Assembly (NCBI GenBank): GCA_902806575.1
Contig: CADCXD010000009.1
Span: forward strand, 992,001-1,056,000
From: Jackrogersella multiformis
Taxonomy: Eukaryota > Ascomycota > Sordariomycetes > Xylariales > Hypoxylaceae
Direction of reading: 5' to 3'
Length of the DNA: 64,000 nt
The translations under genes and the position numbers were made by a program. Positions 47,157-59,678 of the stretch are shown here, in pieces; within the stretch, counting starts at the first letter, position 1; each line of letters opens with the position of its first letter. The notes below the pieces were generated by a model that was given only the letters and a program-made list of their open reading frames with translations, was not told where the DNA came from and did not search any database.

Positions 47157-48176
47157 ATGTCTTTGAGCCTTTCCGGTAAAGTCATCCTTCTCACCGGCGC
47201 AGCAAGCGGTATTGGGTAAGTACACCGTGTATCCGTAAAGATCGGTTAACAACTCTTTCGCTCGCTCGCTCGCTTATACTCGTCCTATTTTAGACGGGGT
47301 ACGGCCATAAAACTGCACAATCTAGGAGCGGTTCTTGCCATCACAGACGTCAACGAGGCTGGAATCGCCGAGACTCTCCAGCTTTGCAGCAATGACGACG
47401 CAAATCCTCACACTACTCTCGTGCTCGATGTATCCAAAACAGCCGATGTTGAACGATGCGTAGCCGAGATCGTGGCCAAGTATGGTCACATCGACCACGT
47501 ATTCAACTGTGCTGGTATTAACCCTACCTCCATGCCCCTGACAGAGACGAGCGAGGAGCACTTCGACAAGCTCGTCGGCGTAAACCTAAAGGGCATGTAT
47601 AACGTGACTAAAGCTACCATACCGCATATGACAACGCCCGGCGGCAGTTATGTCAATGTGAGTTCCATATCCGGGTGGAACCCTTCCGTGGGAACGGCCA
47701 TCTACTGTGCTACCAAGTTTGGCGTCATCGGCTTCAGCAAATGCATGGCTCTCGAACTAGGACCGAAGGGTATCCGAGTGAACATTGTTGCCCCCGGTTA
47801 TATTGACACCCCTACCAATGCCGGAATAGCTAAGGGGACGCCTGAAGCGCGAAGTAGCATGGAGAGTGGTAACGCACTGGGTAGGATGGGTACGCCGGAC
47901 GATATTGCGGGTGTAAGTCTCTTATATTAGGTGCCCCTACCCCAGAGACCCTTTGCAGGTCTGATTGACTAGGCTCGATCACTCGAGTATCTCAATCTGA
48001 TTTTCTTTCTCCAGTCTAACTTGCCTTCCTTACTCTTTGATGAGTTTATCGTTAGAAGATATAAATATGCATGGACTAATCCTGAATCGTTCTAGGTCGT
48101 GGCTTTCTTGATGAGCGACGAGGCTAGATACATGAATGGCAGCGTCGTCGGGGTCGACGGGATGATGAAAACATGA
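47157..48176 (+). CDS. short-chain dehydrogenase/reductase, 252 aa
   Basis: Exons 47157-47215, 47294-47912 and 48096-48176; 252 aa. Classical SDR motifs in order: TGAASGIG (cofactor loop), NCAGI, VSSISG (catalytic Ser), YCATK (catalytic Tyr and Lys) and PGYIDTP, then the C-terminal MNGSVVGVDGG-like end (NGSVVGVDGM). An Asp after the second strand (ITDVNE) suggests NAD(H) preference. Substrate unknown. It converges with the OPT transporter gene 240 bases away; no functional link is evident. Confidence 0.9.
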
Positions 48177-48415
48177 GGCGAGCTTGGTTATTATTTGCAT
48201 ACATTCTATAATAGGATTGAATGTCTAAAAAAACCCTCCCATCAAAGTTCATGTCGGCTCGTGTACATCGCAAACTTGATCTAGTACGATCTGGATCTAA
48301 AATGCCCCTTTGTCCTATGAGCATTCGGCCTGCAAACCCCTCGATTCACACAGATCAGAGTCTGGTAGTAAAACACAAGCCTATTAGCATACTATACAGA
48401 AATATGCTCTATATA

Positions 48416-51400
48416 TCAAGGCCAAGACGTCGGCCCAAAGGTCTCTCCTTCAGCAACAAAACTCTTAATAGCCAACCCAGTCTGATCAAGCGTATCAAAC
48501 ACATCATAATTCCCGTACCATTTTGGTAACTGAGCCGAAGTGAGATAGAGTGTGAAGAATATTATGATAGTCGAAATCGCAAGGCCGCAGTCGAGGGCCG
48601 CTGAGGTGATATAGTTATACTGCAACCACCATCCATTCCACCTTCGCTTGATGTAGTAGTTGAAAAACATGCCCACCGTGCCCCAGCAGAGATACGTGTA
48701 TGATGTAGCAGGCGGAATCATGCTCGAACCACCGAAAACAAGCGGCATGTTGATGGAACGGATGAAGCCAAACATCGATTTGGGAGCACGGCGCGCTGCA
48801 AACCAGGTGATAACGGGAGAGACGGCACCGACGAGCCAGAACCACTGTAACGAGGAGTAGAGGGCATCGCCGCTAAACACTACATAACATGTCGTCAGTA
48901 ATTATATTCGTCGAACACATCTGCAATGATCATTAGGGGAAATGCGTAACCCCGTAATTTACTCACTTCGTGCAGGGCCGATGGCACCCCATATGACCGA
49001 CGCAGTGTAGAAAACCCTTCCGTTCGGACAAGTGTAGTTGTCGGGCTGGTCATCGGCACATATGTTGGGAATGGAGCTTAAGGCCCAATTCATGACGGCA
49101 ATCTGAACAATAGCAGACCATATCGATGCGACCAATTGCGACCAAAACATGGTGCGGGGAGGTACCTTCATATAGTGTCCAAGCTTGAGGTCCTGAGAGA
49201 AATACTAAGATCGAGAGTCAGGAACCGAAAATTTAAAAAGGTATGATGGCGAATAGCCTCTCGAGTTGAGAGGTCATGCTTGCTGGCTTGCGGTCTGGTT
49301 TTGATATAACTCTGAAATATACCTATACTTACGAGCGCCTGTGACATGCAGATGTAGCCGTAATTCTTAAACATCCTGTACTGAAAATCAGTAAAGAAAA
49401 GGTTATATGATATCAAGAATATATATTATCACTCACATCATTGCCAGAGGGTGACCCGGTAGCATGTAGCCGATAACAAATTCGGTTAAGACGTTTAACC
49501 CGAGCTGGATATTCGTGATGGCCTGTACGATACCGATGGGGATCGTCCACTGGTTTGATTTGAGTAACCTTCTAACCTAACAGCTAATGGAGAAGATGAA
49601 CCTACAACCAGCGGGATCAACATACAGACGACGTAGGCCCAGGCGGGAAATCCGGTAGGCCAGGCGCAGCAGACGGCAAATGAGAGGCCAATCATGACAG
49701 CGAAGAGTGCAAGATACCACCAATCTTCTGCGTCTTGGTAATTCCGCATAAGCTTCATATGGACATCGTCCGCCTGCCTGCGGGCGAGCTTGAACTGGCT
49801 GACAATTTGTTTACCATGGTAAAGGGCGACATGAACAACGACGGCGGCGACGGCGGCAAATGATAGCCCATAGGCTAAGGCAAACTGGGTGGAGAGAAAC
49901 AGGGGGGAATAGGCGTGATATTTCTCCTCGTCGAATATCAAATCCTCATTCAATATCCTCGACACATCGTAGACGGCACCGGTATTGTCGAAAGCGCTGG
50001 AAGACTGGACAACAAAGTAGTCTGCGTACCACCGGCCAGAAAAGTGTAAGCCCATCGAAACAAAGACGAAGAAGATGATCACACCGGCGACGGTGTTCGC
50101 TACAGCATGGAAAGGAGGGATAAGAGGAGAAAGTGCGTATCCGGAAACGACGGTCCAGTCCAACGTCGACGGTAGGAGACCATATCCGTGTAAGCCTCCG
50201 AAGATCTTGTTGACGACGACATTTTTGGGAGCAGCCCAGCAAATGAAGGTGAAGTAGGATAAGCCCTGGAAAATCCAGCCCGGGAACCAGTACCAGACAA
50301 ACCCGCCGCCCAGTACGTATAAGAACCATCGATATCGACTAATTCTCCAGCCGTTTGCACTGGCAGGGTCGGTAGGCGAATGATCGTGTAGGGCATAGAA
50401 TAGCGAGGCGTTCACAAGGTCGGAAGGCCATATCATAGCAGCTGGCCAGACGAGGAACCGCCTACCTAGCCCAGCCAGACCACTGCAACAACGAGAGTCA
50501 ATACTGATTTCTTTGGGTAGAGGGTAAAGAGTAAAGGGGGTTTAGACGTTTCTTAGAGCAGCAACTCCTCAGTCGGCCTAACCAGGAAGCCTTGATTCCC
50601 GAGACAAGCTAAGAAGGGGAGAAATGAACTCTCGATGTTACATACTATCCTGTGCACAGAGTAGTGATGCCGAATAGGAGCTGGAAACCCCAACCAAAAT
50701 GCTGTTTATCTTTTCCTACATGTTAGCGAGACTATGTGACCCGTAGTTCGGGATGAAAACTCACAGAAAACCTGTTGAGCGATCAAGACATCGGTAGCAT
50801 ACAGGAAACCTCCCCCATAAGCCGCCTAGTCATGCTTCAGCATTCACCCCTATTTGATCGGTCTAGGCTGTACTTGAACTCACATTTGACATGACTACAA
50901 TGATAACATGTTCTTTGAAGTTGAACTTGCAGGGTTTAAAATTGAATTTTACCCCCAAAATAGAAAACTCTCGGTCAGGGAAGATTATGTCCCAGAGCAG
51001 CCCAATCGGATACGCCACCAACTGAATAACATACGTGGTAATGGATATGGTAGGGTTCTTTAATGAAAAGAGCATGTTGACGGCCGAGCCTACTGTGCAC
51101 AAAATCAAGCCGATCACCCAGGCGCGGATTGTATTAGCCGGCAAGTCGACATCGTAGTTCCTTACCGCGGCGCGCACCTTTTCATATGTTTAGATGACTG
51201 AGTATACCATAGACTATTCCTAACAAAAAAAAAACTTACCTCCGGGTAAGGGCTATTCTCCTCGACGAGAGTTGCCTCGATCTCGACGCCCTTTTCGACA
51301 TTTCCAGTAGCAAGGACTGTATCGACATCATTGAGTTCCCGAATAGGTAGATTAGGATCAAGCTTGTGTTGTTCTTCGAATTGCTTGAGCGTATTTAGAG

Positions 51401-51494
51401 CCTCGGCCCCAGTAGCCTCTGCCGCTTCATCGGAGGAGATGCTTGCCGGAGTGATCTGCTCAGTGACGCCGCGTTTGCGAAAGCTGAACACCAT
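48416..51494 (-). CDS. OPT-family oligopeptide transporter, 802 aa
   Basis: Nine exons: 51494-51240, 51177-50884, 50825-50765, 50709-50646, 50482-49606, 49549-49437, 49375-49333, 49204-48967 and 48879-48416; every phase closes. An acidic cytosolic N-terminus carries the family start NSPYPEVRAAV. Many hydrophobic segments follow, with motifs RAWVIGL, FGWGFQLL, RRFLVWPAAMIWP, IPIGIVQAITNIQLGLNVLTE, KNYGYICMSQAL, DLKLGHYMKVPPR and NMPLVFGG. OPT proteins are proton-coupled importers of small peptides or glutathione at the plasma membrane. Two acceptors (before exons 2 and 4) read AAAAG, a weak form, but alternatives break the frame. Substrate not known. Confidence 0.92.
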
Positions 51495-52531
51495 GGCGGA
51501 ACGTGAGAAAAAGGTCGAAACGATATCGGAAAATAATTCTCATATTTGGGTACCTTGCTGTAACACAAGGGGAAAGGGGGGGGGGAAGACGGCTGGATTC
51601 CGAAACTTATCGGGGCAGCACATATCTTATATCTACCACACTTACTTAGTATGCGAACAAAGAACTTCGCTCGTAGCCAGTGGCTAGACCATATTAACTT
51701 GTGACATTTGTTACTTTTGGGAGTGGATGCAATCTGGGGGATCCTGGACATGCATACCTACATGCTATGTACGGTGTAGATCCCAGCACTAGGTAACCTG
51801 CCTAAATTGGATAACCGACTAGATGGATAACCGCGACGCAACTAGCGATATACTTAGCCATTACATATTATCCTGAGTCGAGCGGCAGTAAGAATTGGCA
51901 CCAAGAAGGACAGGACAGAACAGCCTTCCACCGATCGAGAGCCACGAGATTTTCCTACCTTGGGCCTTAGGCGTTTGGACCATCGCTAAAACAAACCGAA
52001 TCCATGCTGAAGAGGTAATACGATGATACCAACTTCGCATACCTATTGCAAGGAATGCCATCAGCCCACCAATATCAAGCTCCATAAAGGATGACCATCA
52101 CCACCACCACCAAGCGAGGATATGTATTGCCCAATCAACACAGGTGATAGGTAAGTAATTTCTGGAAGTCATACAAGCTATGTGTCTGGGATTCTTATCT
52201 ATAAGCCGTACTCTGGACTCATAGTAACATGAAATACGACTTCTGGATTTTAGTCTCGGGCCCCTGATCGTCCGAGGACAAACAAAGCACCATTTCGGTC
52301 GACTGCAAACATCGTCAACAACTCATCCCGCGCCCGCTATAATGCATACCCTACCCAGTGCAGTGGAACCGGGCATGAAGTTGTGGTGCTGCCCTATATG
52401 TGGACCTATCGTGACTTATACGCAGGTAGGTCGTAAACTTGTAGTGTATCTACCTACCTAGGTATATAGTTAGCCTGCTTGCCAAGGCCAACCCCAGAAA
52501 AAGAAGATGCTTGTTTTTAGATGATGCTACC

Positions 52532-52664
52532 CGTGCGCCAACAGGAATCGAACCTGAACTCACTAAGAGGTGGGATCTCGCCTGGTGGGGGTTGTAGTGC
52601 AGGGTCAGGATCTACATATCCTAGGTAGGTACTTAACCTGTTTAGCCGATTCCCACCTCACGGT
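52532..52664 (-). other. tRNA-like remnant with perfect B box
   Basis: On the minus strand the sequence GGTTCGATTCC is a perfect RNA polymerase III B box (T-arm core), followed by TGTTGGCGCA. About 90 bases upstream GGCTAAACAGGTTAAG resembles an A box/D-arm. No matching 5' acceptor strand or anticodon arm is found, and a CCTAGG unit sits between the boxes. Best read as a decayed tRNA or tRNA-derived element. Confidence 0.3.
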
Positions 52665-53778
52665 AACCGTTTAACAAATTGAGAATATTTCCACTACCTA
52701 CTAGGTATTAGGTAGTGAATCGCCTTTCCCCCCTTTGACGCTACCTGGCTACTTCTGTGCCGTGGGTGCCGATCTCACTCTGGGATGTGATACAGAGATG
52801 TTCGAGCTTAGCTCCTTGTGTCGTATCCATGACCCCAGTGGTAAGACAAGGCCAATCAGAATGCTGTCATGCTGTCGAGGGAGATAAGAACGAACATGTA
52901 CAGTAATACCAAACTGGAAATACTAAATAGACCAGGGTGTAAGAGGGAAGTACAGTCCGTGTGTAGGTATTGCAAAATGTATGGCTACCTAGCAGTACTA
53001 TGTAATAGGTCCTAGGTAGCTATCGGCGAGGGACGGCTGTGCTTGGGCAATGGAAGACAAATTAGCATCCATTGGTCTAAGTCTTATGTGGAGGCTTGGC
53101 AAATTCGGACCGACCCTGTCCCAGATGTATTGTCTGCGTACGCTCCGTTCCCGTTTCCGGAAATAAGCATCTGATATTGACGGGAGTACGGCTCTAAGCA
53201 AGCACCGGATGCAACGTTTCCGTACGTATGTGTCCTGTGCTATCTTTTATTAGGACAATTTTATAAGTTAGATAATACCTAGGTAGTTCATCGATCATCC
53301 TCGAAAGGGGATGTACACCAGAATGGAGGAGAGAACGGACAAAGGATGGGATGGAAATAGTATCGTCGGTCTACCAATAGTATTACAACCATCTCTTAGT
53401 ATCGTGTGAATCGAGACTCGCGTGCTGGTCCTTGGCTCGACAACAGCCATTTAGCCGGTAGCCGGTAGTGTCTTTCGGAACCGGCAATCCTAATGTAGTT
53501 ACGGGATGGGTACCTAGGTAGGTATGGTGTGGCCTATTTAGAGTCCTGTTCTGAAGTAATGCTTAATGGGTGCTGACGGGGCTATAGTACATATACAGGA
53601 GCAGCATATTACCGCCCATATAATACATACTATGTAATATATGTAGTCTCGGCCTAGGACCGATATATGATGGTGGGTAAGTTGGATTACATGCACGCCC
53701 GCTCTCTTCTTAATAGCTAACATATCTTTCTGTAGGTTCGAACATATGCGTGGAGGAATTTGATAGGATATACCCAGC

Positions 53779-53800
53779 TGTGTGTGTATGTGTGTGTGTG
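53779..53800. repeat. TG-rich dinucleotide run
   Basis: 22 bases of TG with one interruption, in the 3' flank of the molybdopterin synthase gene. Confidence 0.85.
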
Positions 53801-53868
53801 AACGGGTGTCATAAACCTCAAGTTTCTTGCCGTCGTAGACACCAAGGGGGCAAACAGATGATGAAGAC

Positions 53869-54456
53869 TTATGGATCAGGCATCGAGTCTGCCTGCGAGA
53901 CCTTCTGGCCCGCTGCACCATCTCTATTGGCTCTCCAGACACCATCTTCGCCTTCAAATTCCTCTCTCTTCCAGACCTCGACACGTTCTTTACAATCTTC
54001 AAGGGCCTGTTCGCCAGCTCGCCAGGCGGATTGTCTGTGAGGCGCAGATACGGCTATTATGATACTCTCCTCCCCGATGGGCACAATTCCGAGGCGATGA
54101 ACCATAGCTACCGATACGAGGCCATGCTTCGTATGAACCTCTTTGCAGATGGACAACATGGTCCGCAGGGCTAGCGGGTTGTAAGCCGAGTACTGGAGCT
54201 CTTTCACCGGCTTGCCGCCAAAGTTATCCCTTGTGGTGCCTGCAAAGCATCAGGATATCAGGCCCAGAAAGTAGACAATAGACAATAGACAGTAGTCATA
54301 TGCGAAGTTATGCAGGGTTAACTAACCCGCAAATATGACTATTGCGCCAGCTTGAGGACTACGGACTCTGCCCATGACATTATTCAAGTTGAGATGATCG
54401 TGGGTCAGCGCAACATAGCAACTATCCTCTTTGATCTCAGTTATATCACGATCCAT
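53869..54456 (-). CDS. cnxH: molybdopterin synthase catalytic (large) subunit, MOCS2B/CnxH
   Basis: Exons 54456-54327 and 54239-53869; the intron starts GTTAGT and ends TGCAG, phase 1; 166 aa. MoaE-type sequence: AGAIVIFAG-TTRDNFGGK, LQYSAYNPLAL, VAMVHRLGIVPIGEESIIIAVSAPHR and WKREEF. The enzyme, with the small MOCS2A subunit, inserts two sulfurs into precursor Z (cPMP) to make molybdopterin for nitrate reductase and similar enzymes. The last 25 residues are a hydrophilic extension. The small subunit is not in the window. Divergent from the RNA-binding gene on the right. Confidence 0.92.
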
Positions 54457-55046
54457 CTGTAACACGTGTATACGATGTAAGATTGGTGTACACAAGAGAG
54501 TTGGGTAAGGTTAAGTTTAAGTAGTAAACCAAAATAAATAAAATAAAATAAAATAGAAGGGGTTAGGTTATGAAGAGAAGCTGTTTGTAATCATCAAGGT
54601 TATCTACCTGTAAGTACCTAGGTACTTATCTAGATACTTATGTACTTACCATACAACTAATTAGCTTGGATGTGCTAGTAGAGCTAGTCTACCTAGGCTA
54701 GGTAGATAAGCAAGATAAGGATATGCATTTTACAGGTATTCATGTAGATATCCGGTGTTTCCTTTTTTCTGTCCGGAAACCCGCAGTCGCTAATCGCATT
54801 ACCTCATCAAATAAGGTTACCTTACCTACCTAGGTACTATACCTAGGTAGGTATCTAGATCAGGTACTAGGTAGACTTGAACCTTGAACTCTTCTCAACT
54901 TAATCTTTTATTTTACCAACCACCATCACCACCATCACCACTACATAAAGCCCGAACCCCGAACCTGATTATCGAAAGCTCCTCAATCGCGCTACTATCT
55001 ACATCATCCTTCGCGGTGCCGAGCTCGATAGGCGCACATCATCAGC
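54457..55046. promoter_or_regulatory. divergent promoter between cnxH and the RBM5-like gene
   Basis: About 590 bases with several CCTAGGTA-type palindromes (54615-54633, 54690-54710, 54823-54855) and an ACCATCACC run (about 54915-54945) just before the right-hand leader. Confidence 0.5.
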
Positions 55047-57578
55047 ATGTACGACGACTATGATCATCGCGACGAGCGGGATTACTACAGACGTAGATCA
55101 CCCGCTCCTAAGGACCACCACTATCGTTCGCGGCATGGTAAAATGATACAGCCTGGAGGATTACTTGTCGAGATGAATATCGAGCTTGCGCTGACTTCCC
55201 TGTGAGGATAAAAGAATCCTCTAGGTCGCCTAGAAGGACGCCTCCAAAGGGACCAAGAGGAGACGAATCCCACCGTACTCGACGCTCTCCAGCTGGACGA
55301 AGACGAGATGATCCCTCGCCTGAGTATCGTCAACCTTACTCGGATCATGCCATGAAGCCCGGCAGTGAACTCTATGACCGCGGAACCGACTATTCGCCCG
55401 CATATGATCGCGACCGTGGTCGAGGTCGACCCTACACAGATTACGACGATCCTCGAGGACGCTACAATAGAAGTCCCCGTCGCGCCAATTCAGGCGCCTC
55501 GTCGCCTCTCGATTCGGCCGATGATGGTTATTACCACGATACCAGCCGTCGATCTAGGCCTGGGCGGCCTTACCATACCCTGAAGCTTGACGATATCCCG
55601 GACAAGATGGGCATGCAGGAGGTATTTTTACCTTGCACCTTACGTACTTTTGCTTTCTAAACGCTCTAATAGATCGATGCTATCATGCGGGATATGGGGG
55701 CTGCTAGTCTTGTTGAGGTTCGCATCAAATCAGACGACAGAAGCGGTTAGTTATCGTCGCCGTGTTATAATAGTAGGGCATCACTAAATGCGGAATAGGA
55801 TCCCGTAGGTCGTATGCCTTTGCCGAGTTCAGATCTGAAGAAGATGCTATCAACTTCCTTGAGAGGTACTACCCTGCTCTCGACATCGCTAGTAGTCACG
55901 GCTCCTCTATTCGCATACCTATAGAGTACAGTCGAGAGCGTCGGCATATCGCAAACCCCGACGATTGGAAATGCACCATGGTAAACCTCAAGTCTTCCGA
56001 GTTGTGTCTTTGGTAGATTGCCTAACTATCATTGCTAGTGCCACTTTGAGAACTTTTCTCGCCGAGCAACTTGCAAGCAGTGTAAAGCGCCAAGGTCATG
56101 TAAGTCATTAATTCCGAAGGGATGGAGTATATGCTGTTGCGAACTGACCACTGGCATTAGCGGAGAATCTCGCGGACATGAAACTGGACGGCAAAAGCGA
56201 CGAGTGTCCACAACAAACACCATCCCAATTTCTCGTTATTCGCGATTTAGCTTCTTCCGTCACCGAGTCGATGCTGGCTGGCGAGATTAAGAAGCTCTAT
56301 GTGGCCAGGGAAGACGAACCGAAGCAATCTTCCACTACGCCTAATAAACTCAAGAGTACAGCTCCGATTGGCAATATTAGTGCGCTAGGCGCGAAGCCGG
56401 GCTCGTTGGTGCGTGTCTTTGTGATCCGAGACAAATATTCGGACATCAGCTGTAATTATGGCTTTGCCGAATTCTCAACGTTGGACGATGCTAGAGCCGC
56501 CATGGCAAAGTATGGTGCCTCTCCGCAGTTTGCCATTGCTTCAAAACCTGCCACCATAGCGTTTATTCATTCTGGCGTCTTCATACCCTACCTACATCCG
56601 GTTCAAGACGATGACCGCATGTTCACCTTCTCGGCAACCCATAACCCGTCTTTAAGACTTGTCTATTGGAATCCATCGGTCTACGCTAATGAACTTATCG
56701 TCTTCAACGAGAATCTATACGAGGACAAGCCGCGAACCACAGAGCAGTCCAAGAACGATACAGATCGACTTGCAGGAAAGGATTCCAAAAAACGGAAGGC
56801 GGAGAAGGACCTTGCTGCGCCCAGTGGCAAGAAAGTCATTGCGATGGCTCCTCAACTACAGAAATGGGCAAATAAACATGCTGAACTTTATGCGCCAAAG
56901 GATTTGAGTAGTAATGGGGATCTTGTCGACAGCAAGGCTCCTGTAACCGGATCCAACGCCATAGGCCCGACAGATTCGAGCATTCCGGCAGCGACAATTA
57001 CAGCGCCCACCGTGTCGTATGCCGACCTTGATCAAATGTGCTGTATTCTATGCAGACGCAGGTTCAAGAACGAGCCCTCTCTCCGTCGGCATGAGCAGAT
57101 AAGCGACATGCACAAGGCTAATCTTGATAATGAAGCGCTCATAGCCAAAGCAACCAAAGACCTGAAGGCTCTCGGTAAGGAACCTATTTCTAACTATCGG
57201 GATCGGGCCAAGGAGCGCCGAATGGTGCACAACCAGCCTAGCAAACCGAAACCTCATCTTCCTAGAAAGTACCCTCAGGCGTCCAAAGACGCTGGACCAG
57301 TCGTGGAGACGCCACCCGCAAAGCCCGCGATATCGAAGGGCGCGGGCTTGTTGGCCAAAATGGGTTGGAGCACGGGAGAGGGTCTCGGAGCCGAGGGCGA
57401 TGGACGCACCGAAATTATCGAAACGTTGGCGTATGCTCCCGGAGTCGGCCTTGGGGCAGAGGGTGGCAAGATCGGAGATGCTACCGAGGAGGCTGCTCGA
57501 GCCACGAAGAACGATTATGCAGACTTCGTCTCGAAGGCGAAGGACAAGGCAAGAGAGCGGTACGAAAGGATGGGTTAG
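55047..57578 (+). CDS. RNA-binding splicing factor, RBM5/RBM10-like
   Basis: Six exons: 55047-55137, 55215-55621, 55673-55745, 55799-55980, 56039-56099 and 56161-57578; 743 aa. Order: Arg/Ser/Tyr-rich start; RRM1 (about 155-230); RanBP2-type zinc finger with Cys249, 252, 263 and 266 after a Trp; RRM2 (FLVIRDLASSVTESML ... NYGFAEFSTLDDA); basic linker; C2H2 finger near 566 (CCILCRRRF...RRHEQISDMH); and a C-terminal G-patch from about 665 (GLLAKMGWSTGEGLGAEG). This is the RBM5/6/10 layout, nuclear proteins acting in 3' splice-site choice. The first intron uses an AAAAG acceptor with a CTGAC branch point; a closer AG would make the intron only 35 bp. Confidence 0.9.
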
Positions 57579-58037
57579 CGAACGGCCTACTGGTGTGTCG
57601 AGGGAGGGTTCACACGCCGAACGTGCATGACAAAAACAAGATCAATATCGTATAGCTTATGAGCAAGACATGAGACGTAATTCCCAAAAGTTATTATGTA
57701 CTAATAGGTCTGCCATTGAGTGCAGCTGTCGTCGCTGTACAGAAGTTGGACAAAGACACACTCGGCAAGGAAGTGGTACAAGAAGGCAAACAAACATGTA
57801 CAACATTATGCTTTGTGGGTATCCTCGTGGTTCCGACCAAAGACCATATTCAATAGCCACGCCCAATCATAGACATCCATTACGCTGACCGAATCCCCAT
57901 TCCTAATATCTAAGCCCCATCCAGTCATGCCGTGCTATCCTAGGGTGTTCGAATGTAATTTTTGTGCTGGTCCTCCAACTTCGGGAGGCTCTCCCAAGGT
58001 GTAAATATATATGCAGCAAAGGAAACCCGTGTCCGGT
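57579..58037. other. intergenic between convergent genes
   Basis: 3' flanks of the RBM5-like and aspartic protease genes. Nothing else seen. Confidence 0.5.
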
Positions 58038-59678
58038 TTATAACGCAACTAGCCCAGCACCCACGAATGCACACAGGCCCGCCGCAGCAGCTACCGCTAA
58101 GGCTTCCCACTCGGGTGCCGGTACAGCCCTCACACCAGCATTCCCGCTGGTCTCGCCCGAGGACGTGCTTGTAGAGGTTGCAGTTGCAGTTGCAGTAGGC
58201 TGCCCGCTGTTAGCATTACCGGTACCGGGCAGCCCGGTCGCCGTCTGCTGCACGGAGACCTGAGAAGCGACGCCGCTAGCGTTGGGGATACCGGACTCCT
58301 CGGTGATCTCGAGGATGTTGCTCTCCGTGCTATTCAAGTTTGCCTGGGCTAATCCGATCTGGTTATTGGTGAGGTCGTAGACCACATACGCCGAACGGAG
58401 GAAGGTGTCGCCAAGAAGGTAGTAGTCGGAATTCGGCTGCAGGCCAAAGCTGCAAACATTGTCGAAAGGCAAGGAGGGCACATCCAAGCCCAGCTGCACG
58501 TAGGATTCCACGTTATCCAGTACCATCTCATCGATAGGAACTCGGATAACAGGGCCATCGTTGCCGCTGAATTGGAAGTCGAAGGTAAGATTCCTGTTGT
58601 CGCTCAGGTAGTCGCAGTTAATAAAGACGAGTCCGGTTCCAGAGGTATCGTCCACGGCACCGAATGCGCGGAAGATGCGATTCGCCATGCTGGAGGGAAC
58701 GTAGGTCAACGTAGTACCCGAGTCGAGAATGACCGGTACGGCGGACCGGGTGTAGTTAGTCACGGTACCATTATCGGCAGTCGTAGTCAAGGACGAGAGA
58801 GCGACGGTGAAGGACGAATAGTTACCGTAGCGGTCCGGCTGGATGTCGATGGTTTTGAGCTCGCCGATGAACTTCTCGGTGTCAAGACCGCCAAACAGGA
58901 TCGTCCCAGTTTCGGCGTACAGGTCATCCTAAAACAAAGGCAATGACAAAAAAGGGTTAGCCCATCCTAACATTCTTCGGGACGGTTGGGGCACGGGTTA
59001 GAAGATCAACTGTGGAGCAGCGCGTACCAAATATAAGCTGTAAGCCTGGATGGCGATCAGGTCCTGGTCTTGGAACAAGTTCATAATATTTGGATAGGGA
59101 GTCCTCGCAGCGACATTGGTTGCGAAACCTATGCCCAGGAGACCGGAGTTGATGGTGGAATTCTCGGCGAGGCCCATCTGCAGCGCGTCGATGTCGGCTC
59201 CTCCGATGCGGAAGCTATCCTTTATGTAGTCGCCTTCGGCTCCCGACCCGTCGACGTAACGGATGCTGAACGAGTCTCGGGAAACGACGGAGAAAGTCGA
59301 GCTCTTGGACGGGTCGTAAGTCGATAAGCAGTATCCGTAGTAGGACTGCATTGTCTTGGAACGGCAGAGGTCGGCGCCAGAATCTAATATCCAGACATCG
59401 CTGCTCCCGGTATCGACAATCAAGTCGACGGTCTGTGGCGGTGTTCCCACCGTGACTTGAGCATAGTAGCCACCGCCAGTCAGGTTGTTATTCAGTTCTT
59501 GCGAATACGTGCCGGCGCGCTTGTGAAGGGCGGGTAGTCTCGCTGTCGGTCTGCTAAAACCGACGGGAACGACTCTCTGGGCGCTCGCGGTATCGTCGGC
59601 GGCGGTGGCGGCGGCGGCAGCGGGTGCGACGGATACGGCGGCGAGGGACGCGGCTACAAGGGCAGAGAGGATGCCCAT
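58038..59678 (-). CDS. GPI-anchored aspartic protease (pepsin A1 family, yapsin-like)
   Basis: Exons 59678-59028 and 58928-58038 (GTACGC..TTTTAG, phase 0); 513 aa. A hydrophobic Ala-rich signal peptide (about 1-25) and a propeptide ending near the Lys-Arg at 53-54 precede the mature enzyme. The two active-site triads are DTGS with Asp89 and DSGT with Asp286. Several N-glycosylation sequons occur. The C-terminus has a Thr/Ser/Ala linker and a hydrophobic end (ALAVAAAAGLCAFVGAGLVAL) fitting a GPI-attachment signal. Likely acts at the cell surface on secreted or wall proteins. Confidence 0.92.

Larger units (their letters stand above)
51495..53868. other. 2.4-kb intergenic region
   Basis: No convincing gene; a 74-codon minus frame (52085-51861) was not accepted. 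Contains the tRNA-like remnant listed separately, a few CCTAGG words (52452, 52620, 53510) and a TG-rich run at 53779-53800. Confidence 0.5.

Noticed and set aside
51861..52085. 74-codon minus-strand frame
   Set aside because: Short, no domain, no splice partner, isolated in intergenic DNA.
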